DNA of 64,000 bases from Voacanga thouarsii (GCA_026120185.1 JANUWF010001110.1:2975858-3039857), one strand, 5' to 3'. Shown: positions 11,661 to 25,070, counted from the first letter of the stretch. Numbers and translations are program-made. Notes: generated by a model from the sequence alone, not told the origin.

Positions 11661-12899
11661 AAAATTTAGACCAAAGTCAAGTAAGTTGTTTTTCATCCAC
11701 AAAATTTGCGCGTAACAACTACCCTCTACTATATATTTAGCTTCAATTGTCGAAAGGGAGGCATAAGCTTACTTTTTGCTATACCAGGAGACAAAAGAAT
11801 GTCCAAGAAATTAACAGTGTCTGCTGGTACTTTTTCTTTCAACCTTGCAACTACCATAGTTGGCATCTGTGTATCCTATAAGATCAAATGAATTAGTTCG
11901 AGAATACCACAAGCCATAATCATGAGTTCCAATTATCTAAGGATCCGTTTTACAACATATCGATAAGATTCCTTTGGACATAATTGAAATATGGCACAAA
12001 GACATACTAAGAACATAATATCAAGCCTTCTGGCGGTAAGATAGAGGAGACTTCCGATCATACCTCTGTATTTTAATTCATCCATTTTCTTACTTTTTCA
12101 TCTTTATCAAGCTTTAATGATGTGCTTATTGGTGTACTTTTTTTTTTTTTTTTGCTTCATTCATACCAAACATTTTGAGCAATTCCTTGGTATACTTAAC
12201 TTGATTTAAAAAGATTCCATCTTTGGTTTGCTTGATTCGAAGACCGAAAAAGAAGTTAAGTTCTCCCATCATGCTCATTTCAAACTCTTCCTGCATTGTC
12301 TTGGCAAATTTCTTGCACAAGGAATTATTAGTAGCTCCAAAAATAATATCATCAACATATATTTGCACAATTAAGATATTAATAGAATTTTCAAACTTGA
12401 TAAATAATGTGGTGTCAACTAAGCCTCTTGAAAAGCCTTGTGAGAGAAGAAAACCACTTAGCCTTTCATACCATGCTCTTGGAGCTTATTTTAAACCATA
12501 AATGGCTTTTGAAAGTTTGAAAACATGATTTGGAAAACGTTCATGAGTAAAATCAGGAGGTTGTTCCACATATATTTCTTCATCAATAAAACCATTTAAG
12601 AAGGTACTTTTGACATCCATTTGATAGAGCATAAAACCTTTGAAAGAAGAAAATGCAAGAAACATTCTTATTGATTCTAATCGAGCAACGGGAGCAAAGG
12701 TTTCATCATAATCGATGCCCTCTTCTTGATTAAATCCTTGGACAACTAATCTGGCTTTATTTCTAATAACACTACTATGCTCATCAAGTTTGTTTCTAAA
12801 TACCCTCTTGGTGCCAATTACGGGATGGTCAAGTGGTCTAAGGACAAGCTTCCAAACTTGATTCCTTTCAAATTGATTCAGCTCTTCTTGCATAGCCAT
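11661..12899 (-). pseudogene. SIRE-type reverse transcriptase, broken
   Basis: 12486-12899 carries NQVWKLVLRP, NKLDEHSSVIRNKARLVVQG, GIDYDETFAPVARLESIRMF, YQMDVKSTFLNGFIDEEIYV and SKAIYGLK, then a stop. 12126-12368 carries the catalytic box QIYVDDIIFGATN and EMSMMGELNFFFGLRIKQ. The YVDD aspartates are intact. A T-run at 12139-12153 and several frameshifts separate the fragments. 11661-12125 is the connection and start of RNase H, with LTARRLDIMF-like and ADTVNFLDI-like words. Confidence 0.9.
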
Positions 12900-12999
12900 A
12901 ATCCAAAATACATCATGTAAAGTTGCATCAATACTATTTGGTTCAGTACTAGACAGTAGAGCAAAGTTGTCGACAAAGTACCGTCTAGTTTTGACTCCA

Positions 13000-14050
13000 C
13001 AGCTAGGATCACTAATGATCTACTCTTTTAGATGGACAATTTTGTACTTCCAATCTCTTGGCAGATCTTGATTCGTGAGCTCTTTAGTCATTTGATTATT
13101 TTCTTCAGTTTGTTGTTCTTCTAGTTCCACTTCTTTAGCATGAATATCAAGTGGAGGTGCCATATGCTGTTCACTGCCTTTTTCATTTGAGATACTTATA
13201 TCATCATCATCATTTCTAGTGAACTATATATTCGATTCAACAAACACAATATGTACGGGTTCTTTCACATAGAGAGTTCTCTTATTGTATACTCTATATA
13301 TCTTTTTGTTGGAAGAATATCCAAGAAATATAGCCTCATCAGATTTGCTATCAAATTTTTCAAGGTTGTCAGAGTATTGAGGACAAAACATTAAAAACTT
13401 TGAAATATGAAATGGATGGAACTTTGTTAAATATGAGTTCAAAAGGAGTTTTTCTTAGGAAAGGTCTTAGCATAACTCGGTTGACAATATAGCATGTTGT
13501 ATTTATAGCCTCAACCTAAAAATATTTTGGAAGGGAGTTTGCACACAGCATTGATCTTGCCATTTTTTGCAAGGTTCTAGTTTTTCTCTCAACCACACCA
13601 TTTTATTGAGGGATTTTGGCAGCTGAAAAATTGTGTGAAATACCACTTTCCTCACAAAATTTAGTGAAGTCATAGTTGCGAAATTCTCTACCATTGTCGC
13701 TTCTAATTGAAATCAATTTGCAACTAAGGAAGTTTCGAACACGTTTGAGTAGTTTTAAAAATTCAAAGAAGGCTTCATTCTTTTGAGCAAGAAACAAAAT
13801 CTAAGTGAATCTTGAGAAGTCATCCACAATTATATAATTATACCTTTTACCACAAAGGCTAATAGTCCTCATTGGTCCAAACAAATCCATGTGTATAAGC
13901 TCAAAAGGTTTTGATGTTGAAATCATTTTTTTGGGCTTAAAGGAGGTTTTGGTTTGCTTTCCAAATTAGCAAGCATCACACACCTGACTTCTATCAAATT
14001 TTATTTTGGGCAGTTCTCTAACAAGTTCTTTTGAAGACAATTTATTTAGC
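13000..14050 (-). pseudogene. SIRE-type integrase, broken
   Basis: Fragments in several frames: LISIRSDNGREFRNYDFTKF (second catalytic Asp; about 13650-13712), then HNFSAAKIPQ-stop-NGVVERKTRT (third catalytic Glu retained; about 13580-13625), then the C-terminal piece 13224-13442 with FHISKFLMFCPQYSDNLEKFD and SDEAIFLGYSS. The zinc-binding N-terminal part lies near 13960-14060. In-frame stops replace codons inside the core. Confidence 0.85.
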
Positions 14051-14082
14051 AAATCAATAGATACATGACCTAGCCTTCTATG

Positions 14083-14480
14083 CTAAAGATAGCTATCATC
14101 ATCATTCATAAAGAGGCATCTAATATCATGTGCTACAAGATCATCAAGATAAAGAACATAAACATTTTCAACACGATTAGCAACAATAATAGTCTTATTG
14201 CTGGAACTATCCATGATGATGCAAGAATCTTTTTCAAAAATAACTTTGCATCCATTATCATATAGTTGGCTGATATTAAGAAGATTATACTTTAATTCAT
14301 CAATTAATAGCACATGTTTGATGATAGTTGAAGATCCCTTACCAATATTACATGTCCCAAGTATTTTTCCTTTCTTTTTGTCTCCAAAGTGACAAATCCA
14401 TCTCTTGTAGCTTGAATACTTTTCAGCAATCTGGCATTTCCTGTCATATGCCGTGAGCATCCACTATCCAAAATCTATTT
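14083..14480 (-). pseudogene. SIRE-type protease / GAG-pre-integrase region
   Basis: The active-site word DSGCSRHMTG is read on the minus strand around 14441-14470 (DSG near 14462-14470). After it come WICHFGDKKKGKILGTCNIGK and HVLLIDELKYNLLNISQLYDNG, the standard order in SIRE protease and GAG-pre-integrase sequence. Confidence 0.85.
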
Positions 14481-14753
14481 TGTGGAGCTCTCCTTGTCCA
14501 AAAAATGTTTCTATACATAAGATGGAAGAGTGACGTTTGGTACCCATACCTTCTTGGGTCCATAGGGGTTAGTGATAGTTACTTTTACCCTTTAAACAGT
14601 TTTCAAACCAAATTGCACCTTCTTCCTAATGTGACACTTAGATGCTTTATGTCCATATTTTTCACAATATGTGCAACCTATGTGTTATATATGATAAAGC
14701 AGCCCTTACAAAGTGAAATTTGTAACTTTCAGCTCTAATATTATGCCTATAGC

Positions 14754-15821
14754 CTAGACCATTTCGGTTTTTAACTGTGTGTTGTTCCCCAAGAAATTTT
14801 TCCAAATTGTGTTTTGCCATTTGTAAACTTTTTCAATGGATGTGGTAAGATCATTGACTCTATTCTTCATATCGTCAAAATTGCTAACCATAGTTTCAAG
14901 AGAACAAATTTTATCACACAAGCATTTATTTTCTAGAGACATATGATGCAAAGAGGCGATGATAACATTTTGTTCAATGTATGAGTGCATACATGACTCA
15001 AGTGAGACTTCATTCTCTTTTAACAACTTTGTATTCTCTTTTACCAAAGAATCAATTTTTATCTTCATTTCTTTGTTTCTTCTAGATAATTTCTTTAGTT
15101 CATAAAATATATAAAAAAGTAATTCACTAGGATCATCATGATTTTCACAATTAGAAACATGCAAATCAATTGTTAAATCTTGAGATGTAGGATTTACCGT
15201 ATCCTCCATAGCCATGAAGCAAATGTTGGCTTTCTCATTTTCTGAATAGCAACTTTCTTTAGTTTCAGATTCTTCTTGATCCCAAGTTCCAATTAATCTT
15301 TTTCCTTTATTCAACTTTGTGTCCTTTTTTTCTTCCTAAATTGCTTGGCCTCCTTTTCTTTAGCCACTGGACAATCAACAATGAAATGTTCCATGCTTTT
15401 GCATTTAAAGCATTGAGATTTGAAAGAGGAAGTCTATCCTTTCTTTTTCACAAACTTCTTACCCTTTTTGAAATGGTCCTTTCTGAACATTTTTTAAAAC
15501 TTTTTGGCTACCATAGCCAATTGTTCTGTGTCTAAATCAGTGCCATCATCATAATCAGTCTGATCATTGTTAGGCTCTTCATCAACTGCTTTTAAGGCAG
15601 TTCCCATTTTCCTTTCTCATTATCATCGTATTCATTAAACCTTTTAAGTTTCATTTCATGGGTCAAGAGAGAGCCAATTAGCTCTTCAGTGGGTAAGTTA
15701 TTTAGATTTTTAGATTCCTCTATAGCCAAGGTTTTTGGCTGTCAACTCTTTGGTAGAGCATCAAGCCATTTTCTATTTTATTCTCTAAAGGAATAAGTTT
15801 TCCCATATGCTTTTAGACTAT
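14754..15821 (-). pseudogene. SIRE-type gag, C-terminal half with zinc knuckle, cut by the CACTA
   Basis: On the minus strand the frame emerges from the CACTA as SLKAYGKTYSF, followed by EESKNLNNLPTEELIGSLL, the conserved UBN2 gag end. The zinc knuckle CFKCKSMEHFIVDC (C-x2-C-x4-H-x4-C, about 15390-15432) is intact. The stretch 14754-15314 is a long open segment rich in Asp/Glu/Asn with a likely coiled coil (LKKLSRRNKEMKIKIDSLV) that leads to the protease. Confidence 0.88.
15819..15821. other. Target-site duplication TAT, left copy
   Basis: TAT before CACTACTAGG; the same three bases follow the other end at 32373-32375. A 3-bp duplication is diagnostic for CACTA transposons. Confidence 0.9.
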
Positions 15822-15839
15822 CACTACTAGGAAAAGGCT

Positions 15840-16500
15840 GATTACCAACAGACCATTCCCAACAAAACAAGTTCGGTTGGTAATTACCAACAAATTACCA
15901 ACCGATTCCCAACAAATGTGGAATGTGTTGTATTTCAGTTACTTACCAACAAATTACCAACTATGTGTATTTTGTTGGTGATTTTACTGTTGATAGTTGG
16001 TTGGTAATGCATTGGTAAATGGGAGGGAAAATATTTACCAACTGATTACTAACAAAATATAAGTGGTTGGTAACTGTGTCGGATGGTAATCTGTTGGTAC
16101 TAGGGAGGGAATGTTGTTCCCGCCAATCTACCAACGGAATACCAACCGAAGTGGGTAGTTGGTAGCTAATGCAGTTGGTAATATAGTTGGTAATATGATA
16201 GCTTATTTTTTAGCAACGGCATTAGCAACCAACATATCCGTTGAAAATATAGTAAATCAATCTCCAACAAATTGCAAATCGAATTACCAACGGTGCATAT
16301 TTAGTTGTTAATATTTGTGTTGGTAATATGTTGATAAGCATATAGGAAAATATTTACCAACCAATTACCAATTAAATATGCGTGGTTGGTAACTATGTCT
16401 AATGGGAATCTGTTGGTAAAGGGAAGAGGAATATTTTTTTCCCTATCGATGTTCCAATGAGATACCAACAGACATGGGTAGTTAGTATACGTTTAAGTAG
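15840..16500. repeat. Left subterminal repeat field of the CACTA
   Basis: Many direct and inverted copies of a short word built on ACCAAC / GTTGGTAA, often paired as 'ttaccaacaaattaccaac'. In En/Spm such subterminal motifs are the binding sites of TnpA. A matching field lies at the other end. Confidence 0.85.
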
Positions 16501-16504
16501 AAGA

Positions 16505-18205
16505 AAAATAGATTTGTTGAAGATAAGAACATCAAATTGACGATCGAACCGTTAGATTTGTTAAAAGTACTAAAAAAAGTATTGTGACCAAATTTGAAGG
16601 TAATCGGATATATTTAGGTATACAATCTAGTATAATCTCTATATAATGGCCAATAACCTAACTCGTTCATAAATATAAACACGTCAAATTTACGATCCAA
16701 CCATTGGATTTGTTGAAAGTACCAAAAAAAGTATTGCGACTAAATTTGAAGGTAATCGGATATATTTAGGTATACAATATAGCATAATCTCTATATAACG
16801 ACCAATAACATAACTCGTTCATCAATATAAGCACATAAAATTGACAATCCAACCGTTAGATTTGTAAAAAGTACTAAACAAAGTATTGTGACCAAATTTG
16901 AAGGTAATTAGATATATTTAGGTACACGATCTTGCGTAATCTCTATATAACGGTCAATGACATAACTCGTTCACAAATATAAGTACGTCAAATTGACAAT
17001 CCAACCATTAGATTTGTTAAAAGAACTAAACAAAGTATTGTGACCAAATTTAAAGGTAATCGGATATATGTAGGTACACAATCTAGTATAATCTCTATAT
17101 ATTGGCCAATAACCTAACTCGTTCATGAATATAAACACGTCAAATTTATGATCCAACTATTAGATTTGTTAAAAGTACTAAAAAAAACATTGTGACCAAG
17201 GTTGAAGATAATCGGATATATTTAGCTACACGATCTAGCGTATTCTCTATATAATGGCCAATAACCTAACTCGTTCATAAATATAAACTCGTCAAATTTA
17301 CAATCCAATCGTTAGATTTGTAAAAAGTTTTAAGAAAAGTATTATGATCAAATTTAAAGGTAATCGAATATATTTAGTTACATGATCTAGCATAATCTCT
17401 ATATAATGGCTAATAACCTAACTCGTTCATAAATATAAGCACGTTAAATTGACGATCCAACCATTAGATTTGTTAAAAGTACTAAACAAAGTATTGTGAC
17501 CAAATTTGAAGGTAATCGGATATATGTTGGTACACAATCTAGCATAATCTCTATATAACGGCCAATAACCTAACTCGTTCGTAAATATAAGCACATCAAA
17601 CTTATAATCTAACCGTTTGATGTGTTAAAAGTACTAAAAGAAGTATTGCAACCAAATTTGAAGGTAATCGGATATATTTAGCTACACAATCTATCATAAT
17701 TTGTATATAACGACCAATAACCTAACTCGTTCGTAAATATAAGCACGTTAAAGTTACGATCCAATCGTCAAATTTGTTACAATTATTAAAAAAAGTATCG
17801 TGACCAAATTTGAATATAATTAGATATATTTTGTCACATAATGTAGCATAATCTCTATATAACAACCCACAACATAATGCATTTATAAGGATAAACATAT
17901 CAAATTAAAAATTCAACTGTTAGATTTGTTAAAATTATTTAAAAAAGTATTATGACCAAATTTAATCTCTATATTTTTCACATAATATAGTATAATCTCT
18001 ATATAACGGCTCAAAACCTAATGCATTTATAAAGAAAAGCATATCAAATTAAAGATCCAATCGTTATATTTTTTGAAATCGCTAACAAAATTATCGTGAA
18101 CAAATGTGAAAGTAATTGGATATATTTTTCTATATAATATAATATAACCTCTATATAACATACCAAAATTATTTGGTAAATTATGCCTATTGACAAACAT
18201 TTGTT
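16505..18205. repeat. 152-bp tandem repeat array (about 11 copies)
   Basis: The landmark CTCTATATA recurs at 16637, 16789, 16941, 17093, 17245, 17397, 17549, 17701 (altered), 17853, 17997 and 18149. Spacing is 152 bases except for one 144-base step. Each unit also has 'taacctaactcgttcataaa', 'gatccaaccattagatttgt' and 'tgaccaaatttgaaggtaat'. Divergence rises toward the right end. It sits directly inside the left subterminal field. No reading frame is conserved. Confidence 0.93.
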
Positions 18206-18743
18206 TAAAGTGAAATTCAATCATTCTATTTAAAGAATACTTTTATATTTTATATTTATATACAAATATTGGGGCTATATTTGGGAATAGCTTCAAAATT
18301 AATAAATTAAAATGAAATTCATTGGAATTGAAAGGATCTCTAAATTGAGCCTAATAATTAGAGTAGAAATATGACGTATCAAATCAAATAATGATATTAT
18401 ATATTATTTTTAAAGTAATCTGTCTAATTGGTTATATCTATTTCATCTTTAAAATGTATATTTATGTGGTTATGTTCATATCATAAATTATAAGAGTAAT
18501 AAACTTAGAAACAAAGAATGACAAGATAAAAAAAATAATAATTGCATTTATTTGATTCTCAAAATTAAATTTGTTTAAAAAAGGATTGAAAAAGTTATAC
18601 TAATTTTTTTTCGAATTAAAAATCAATGTCTAGGCAATAAGAAGAGATAAAATAGAATAATTTAAAATTAAAAACTAAGTAGTTTTGATAGTAATTATAT
18701 AAATATATATATATATATATGTACGTATAAGTATAGTTATTAT

Positions 18744-18778
<35 letters not shown>

Positions 18779-18960
18779 GCATAAAATATTGTTGTTATTA
18801 TTGTTTATATATACACAAAAATATAAATATATATAATTAATTTTTATATATTATATGAATTAGAAATATAGTAACTTAATTATAATTCAACTTTATAAAT
18901 ATAAGAAGGAAAAAAATGTAATAATATAAAAAATAAAAAACGTAAATTAAATTGCAATCC
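18206..18960. other. AT-rich spacer with (TA)n tracts in the CACTA
   Basis: Very AT-rich, with TA dinucleotide runs at about 18703-18722 and 18751-18775. No gene is seen. It lies upstream of the probable TNP2 leader exon. Confidence 0.6.
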
Positions 18961-19158
18961 TACTCTCACCCTCACCCTCACCCTCTCGGTGCTTGCCGCT
19001 GCTTGTCGGTGCTAATACCGTCGCCATTCTTCACTGCAAGCCTCTCCCTCTCTTCGGTTGCGACACACCTTAACGCACACAAAGACAAAGAAAAGCTCGA
19101 AATCTCTTAGATCTCAGGCCACATTCACCTAAGTTTGCACCTTCGAAGTACACTACAG
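18960..19158 (+). promoter_or_regulatory. Probable promoter / 5' leader exon of the TNP2 gene
   Basis: GC content jumps here after 700 bases of AT-rich DNA. It holds four short C-rich units (CTCACC repeats at 18964-18983) and a TATATTATAT word about 110 bases upstream. It ends in a splice-donor-like CAG|GTAACAG at 19156-19164. Inference: a non-coding first exon joined to the coding exon at about 21390, as is usual for plant CACTA genes. Confidence 0.4.
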
Positions 19159-19241
19159 GTAACAGCGGCATGTTTGTTGTACTATTTCTTCGATTTGATT
19201 GTTGTTTGAGACATAATTTAACTTGATTATGCCACCTTCGT

Positions 19242-20192
19242 GTTGAGATGTGTGAAATTTGTGTTAATTTTGAAACGAGGCTTTGAAATTTGAGTTTACT
19301 GGTTTGTTGTTGCTATGTTTGCTGTGGCCTTAGTTCAAACATGGGTTTTTTACTTCAGTTCGAATGTGGGTTTCTGCTTCAGTTTGAATAGGTTTCTGTT
19401 TCAGTTTGAATGTGGGTAGTTACAAATATTTGTGATTGCTTTAGAAAACAAAGAAAACCTCGAATATTGCTTGATTAAAAAATAGTGGTTCAAAACTACA
19501 GCAGCAACAGTGAAGCTTTTGTGCTGCTGAATTAAAACTACATGATGTTATGTGAGTTGATCCACTTGTGGTGGAAGAAGAAAGTTGAATTCCTAAGTGA
19601 GAAGCTTGCAGCTGTTAATTATTAGACATCTTAACAGCTTGACAATTGCAGAAGGTTTGCAAAATAGGAGAAGAAGCATAGTAGATATGGTTTCTTTCCA
19701 ATAGATTGTCTCCTACTGTTGAGATGTGTGAAATTTGTGTTAATTTGAAACGAGGCTTTGAAAGTTGAGTTTACTGGTTTGTTGTTGCTATGTTTGCTGT
19801 GGCCTTAGTTCAAACGTGGGTTTTTTACTTCAGTTTGAATGTGGGTTTTTGCTTCAGTTTGAATAGGTTTCTGTTTTAGTTTGAATGTGGGTAATTGCAA
19901 ATATTTGTAATTACTTTAGAAAACAAGGAAAGCCTCGAATATTGCTTGATTAAAAAACAGTGGTTCAAAACTGCAGCAGCAACAGTGAAGCTTTTGTGCT
20001 GCTAAATTAAAACTACATGATGTTATGTGAGTTGATCCATTTGTGGTGGAACAAGAAAGTTGAATTCCTAAGTGAGAAGCTTGCAACTGTTAATTTTTAG
20101 ACATCTTTACAGCTTGACAATTGCAGAAGGTTTGCAAAATAGGAGAAGAAGCATAGTAGATATGGTTTCTTTCCAATTGATTGTCTCCTACT
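19242..20192. repeat. 476-bp tandem duplication in the presumed TNP2 5' intron
   Basis: Copy 1 (19242-19717) and copy 2 (19718-20192) are near-identical, each starting GTTGAGATGTGTGAAATTTG and ending ATTGTCTCCTACT. A short third fragment (about 21001-21050) matches the inner part 'atttgtgattgctttagaaa'. Confidence 0.93.
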
Positions 20193-21402
20193 GTTGAAGT
20201 TTGCATTTGTTATTTGATATTCAATAGGAAAAAAAAAATGGTTAAAAGAATAGGAGATAGAGAGAGGTACAATACAGAGGAGTAAAATTTTTGAGTGCTG
20301 CTATGTTTAACTTTTTACTCTTTATCTCTATGGAATGCTTTTTACATTGCTTAAAATTTTGGTTTATTTATGTGAAGTTCACTTCACTGGACGGTGAATT
20401 TTTGGAGGAAAGAAAGAAGATTTATTATCTATTTTCATCATTATTTTTCTAGTTAAAAAGTAAAATTTTAACTTGCCCCATTGAAGGCTCAGCTGAACTA
20501 AGAGTTTGATAGCCTCATATTTACACCACGTACATAGTCCATATATGCTGGAAAATTTCATTCCTCTAGAATGCTCCATTATTGCATTAAACATTTACCC
20601 CTTACAAATTTTGAATCTTGCTCTTGTTCTATATCTTTTTTCACGAGATTTTCCAGAGGCCAAAAAGTCTATTGAACTATCCATCAGGTTTTGGCAGCTA
20701 GCCTTGACCCTAGTGGACCTACAAGTTAACCACGAGGACAAAAGGGGAAAAGGACTGGTAGAAATATTCAATGAATATATTACATTCTTTAGTGTTGTAC
20801 TTAAGGGTGATGGCTGGTTATAAATATTATCTTTTCCCCTTTTCCAACTAGTTTGGAAAATGGTTTTCAACTGTGTACACAACAAAAGAGAAACCGAAAC
20901 AAGTTGTTTGACATGCTAGCCAGAACAAGGAAAGCCTTTCTGGTTCACATTATCATTTGCCTTTCTTTTCCTCATAAAATCATGATAAGCTTTTTAGGAC
21001 AATGTGTTAGAAAATATTTGTGATTGCTTTAGAAAACAAGGAAAGCCTCGAATGTCTCTTGTGGAGTGAGGTTATTGTAATTACTACTATATGGCTATGT
21101 GGTTGTAATTTACTCACAATGTCTTATTTTTTTCTTCCTATGAACAATCCACCTTGATACTTACTTTGATGTCGGTTCTAACAAAAACAATGGATATTTG
21201 TATTGGGTATTGTATGATCTTAAAGCTGGCATCCTTCTATTCTATCTTTTTTTTTTCTTTTTGCTCCTTGGTGGTGGTATTATCCATTATAAATTTGATC
21301 TTCATTTGTATATGCGTGTATATGCATGGGAAATGTGTAAAAGCTTGTGTGTATTTACGGTGAATGGGTGATATAGCTTATCTCCAAACGTAGGTTGGTA
21401 CG

Positions 21403-24400
21403 ATGACAGAAGCTCGAGCATGGATGTATAATAAGCTCTTACCTGGTAAAAAAGGGTTAACAAGGGAGTTTGTTCATGGAATTGATGAGTTTGTTCAATT
21501 TGCAACTACACAAGTTGATTTTACTAGTGGAGGAAAACTAAGGTGTCCATGCTCAAAGTGCAAAAACCATAGGTTTTCTGAGGTAGATGATGCAAAGCTA
21601 CATTTGTGTCAGAAGGGATTTATCCCAAATTACTATCAATGGCATGCTCATGGGGAACCTTATATTTTTAGTTCACAACGAAGGAATAGCATAGAGGTTG
21701 ATGATGAAAAGGAAAAAAGTCCTATTGTAAGCCATCAAATTAGGGAAATGGTATTTGAAGCAACAGGACATGATATAAGATTTAATAAAACTATACAGAT
21801 GGAAGAAGAGCATAATACGAATGCACAAAGTTTCTATGATTTGCTACATGTTGCAGATGAGCCTTTATGGCCAGGGTGTAGTCACTCCCAGTTATCTACA
21901 GTTGTGTGACTTCTGAACATTAAGTCTGATTATAACTTACCTGAAGCCTGTTATGATGTAATATCACAGCTGATTAAAGATGTCACACCTGAAGAGGATA
22001 AGCTGCCTAAAAACTTTTACGAGACAAAAAAGCTTGTATCTGGGTTAGGACTTCTGTATGAACAAATATATTGTTGTGTAAATAGCTGTATGCTTTTTCG
22101 AAAAGACTGTATTGGGTTCACACATGGTATGTTTTGCAACCATCCTAGATGGAAGCCAAAAAAAGGAAGTTCAGGCGTGGAGAAAAATGAGCATATGCGA
22201 GAATGCACTGCCTCCCATTAACAGCAAGATTGCAATGATTGTATGCTTCGAAAGCTACAGCTGAGCATATGAGATGGCATGCGGAACATGAATCTATTTA
22301 GAGCACCATTAGTCATCCTTCTGATGCAGAAGCTTAGAAGGTTTTCAATAGCACACACCTAACATTTTCTTCTAAGGCTCAAAATGTAAGACTTGGCTTT
22401 CCATTGATGGTTTTACTCTATTTGGGATATCTAGTAAGCAGTATTCGTGTTGGCCTATGATGGTAACACCATATAATTTACCACCTGGTATGTGTATGAA
22501 AATGCCATACATTTTCCTTAGTACAATAATACCTGGTCCTAAGAACCCTAAGAAGAAGCTCGCTGTCTATTTGCAGCCTTTGGTTGATGAATTGCTACAT
22601 CTATGGGAAATCGGAGTTCTTACATATGACATTTCAAAGAAGCAAAATTTTCAGATGAAAGCTGCTCTAATGTGGACGATCAGTGATTTCCCAGCATACG
22701 GCATGTTGTCTGGGTGGAGTACAGTTAGTAGATTATCTTGTCCATATTGTATGGAAAAATCAAAGGTATTCAGGCTTCAAAACTCTAAAAAGTAATGCTT
22801 TTTTTATTGCCATCGACAATTTTTACCATTACACCACCCTTTTCGGAAGAATAAGAGCTCATTTAGAAAGAACCGAATTAAGGATTCAGTACCCCGACGT
22901 AGACTAAGTGGGGATGAAATATGGGCATAGGTGAAGGATTTTCCAACTATCATTGAAAATGGTGAGAATCACGTACCTGAAGGATACGGGAAATCCCACA
23001 ACTGGAGTAAGCAAATTATATTTTGGAGCTTACCATATTGGAGGAAAAATGTCATAGGCATAATCTTGATGTAATGCATATTATTAAGAATTTTTTTGAT
23101 AATATCTTCAATACAGTCTTTGACATGAAGGGGAAGACAAAAGACCATGAGAATGCAAGGAGAGATTTACGTGAGATTTGCCAACGAAGGGATTTGGAAT
23201 TAGTAGAAGAAGGTACCAAGAAACCAAAGGCATGCTATTGTATGGGGAAAAAATGGTCAAAAAATTTTGTGTGAGTGGATTAAATCTTTGAAATTCCCAA
23301 ATGGTTATGTTTCCAATTTGTCAAGATGTGGGGATGAGAAGCAATGCAAATTATTTGGCCTTAAGAGCCATGATTGTCATGTATTCATGCTTCGGTTGAT
23401 ACCAATAGCGTTTCGCTATTTGCTTCCAGATGTTGTCAGCAATGCTCTAACAGAATTGAGCTTGTTCTTCAAGGACTTGACTTGTAGAATGTTACGTGTT
23501 GAACAAATTTTGAAACTAGAAAAGAATATTGCTATGATAATATGCAAATTGGAGAAAATTTTTTCACCAAGCTTTTTTTATTCAATGGAACATCTGCCAA
23601 TCCACTTACCGTACAAAGCTTTAGTGGGAGGTCCTGTGCAATATAGGTGGATGTATCCTTTTGAGAGGTTAGTTAAATATGTAATTTATTATTTTTTAAA
23701 CATCAATTTGTTAATATCCATATTGATAAATCTCCAACCATAGGTTCTTGTACAATTTAAACAAGAAGGTGTAAAATAAAGCAAGAGTTAAAGCTTCAAT
23801 TTGCAATGCATACCTAGTTGAAGAAGTTTCGATGTTTTGTACTTTTTACTTTGATTGTAATGTCAAAACAAATAGTAGAAGAGTTGAACGAAATGACAAT
23901 GGTGATGGTTTTGATGAGTTAATGAGGTCAAGTATTTCAACATTTAGCTGTCCTGGGTGGCCATCAGGTGCTGCAAAGACGAGGTGCCTGTCAGATAAAG
24001 AGTATGATGCAGCTACATTGTATGTGTTGCTAAATACCGAAGAGGTCCAACTATATGTGGAATGAGTATGTATTTGCACAAATTGTTTTGAAATGACATA
24101 AATTTAACATCTCACCATTTTTTTTATTTTAATAAAATTCAGGTTGTTCAAGGTTGAGAAGCGCTCTAATACAACTAACATTTCTGATTCTGATTTAGAG
24201 TTAGCATTGGAAAGAGAGTTTGTTCAATGGTTGAAGGAATATGTAAGAATATATCTAATGTCATGTCATCCCGAATTTCCATTCTAATTAACTTCATCTT
24301 TTTTAGTTATAATATTTTTGTGTCAAATAGGTGCATGATCCAGATAACAATGTTTCAAATGGTGAAATAAAACATCTGAGTTGGGGGCCAAAGAGATTTG

Positions 24401-25070
24401 TACACACATACACACAATTTTTTTGTTAACGGCTACAACTTTCACACAGTTGCTCATAGCAAAGGAAAAGCCACTACAAATAGTGGCGTATGCATAAAAG
24501 GTTGTAATAATGATGATGGAAGCACAGTGGATTACTATGGTACTTTGAAGGAAGTGGTGGAGCTGGAGTATCCTGGTTTGCCTGTTAAACATGCCTATTT
24601 ATTTCATTGTGATTGGTATGATCCAAGACATGACGTGGGAGTAAGAATTCATCCTAGGTACAAACTGCTTGATATTAATCCTAAAAGATTATGGAACAAA
24701 TTTGAGCCATTTGCACTTGCATTTCAAGCAACTCAAGTGTATTTCGTACCATATCCAAGTCCCAAAAAGGATACTGCAGATTGGTTGCATGTTTGTCATG
24801 TCGCTGCAAGACGAACGTTAGAGATGGCTACAATTGACAGTGCATTGCAAGAAAATGAAGTGCAGAATCCAAGTATTGATATTATGGATGATCCATTACA
24901 ATCTAAGGGACCCAAACAATATTTATGAATATGTGGATCCCTCTGTTAATGTTAGTTTGCAAGAGAATGACGAATACTTGAAAAGTAGTTCCAATGAATC
25001 TAATACAGTAATATCTACTTCTGAGTCAAAAGATGAAGTAGATAGCGAATTTTGTAGTGAAAGTGAATAG
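21403..25070 (+). pseudogene. TNP2-type CACTA transposase gene with DUF4218 and DUF4216 domains, broken
   Basis: DDE-type transposase that would cut and join CACTA ends. Exon 1 starts at ATG 21403: MTEARAWMYNKLLPGKKGL, a transposase-associated zinc domain with LRCPCSKCKN and HLCQKGF...YYQWHAHGE. A TGA at 21907-21909 replaces the usual Arg of the RLLNIKS motif. The TNP2 core follows: HMRWHAEHES, NVRLGFSIDGF, WPMMVTPYNLPPGMCMK and PGPKNPKKK (22270-22560), with several frameshifts. DUF4218 is at 23370-23670 (LKSHDCHVFMLRLIPIAFR, GPVQYRWMYPFER). A likely intron is at 23669-23744, then NKARVKASICNAYLVEE. DUF4216 is at about 24360-24800 (FFVNGYNFHT, FHCDWYDP). The acidic tail ends at 25070 after a frameshift near 24925. 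Confidence 0.93.

Noticed and set aside
15840..16500. CRISPR-like array
   Set aside because: Repeats are short, in both orientations and irregularly spaced, as in CACTA subterminal regions; the genome is eukaryotic.
18961..18985. Interstitial telomere repeat
   Set aside because: The unit is CTCACC-like, four copies, not the plant telomere CCCTAAA.
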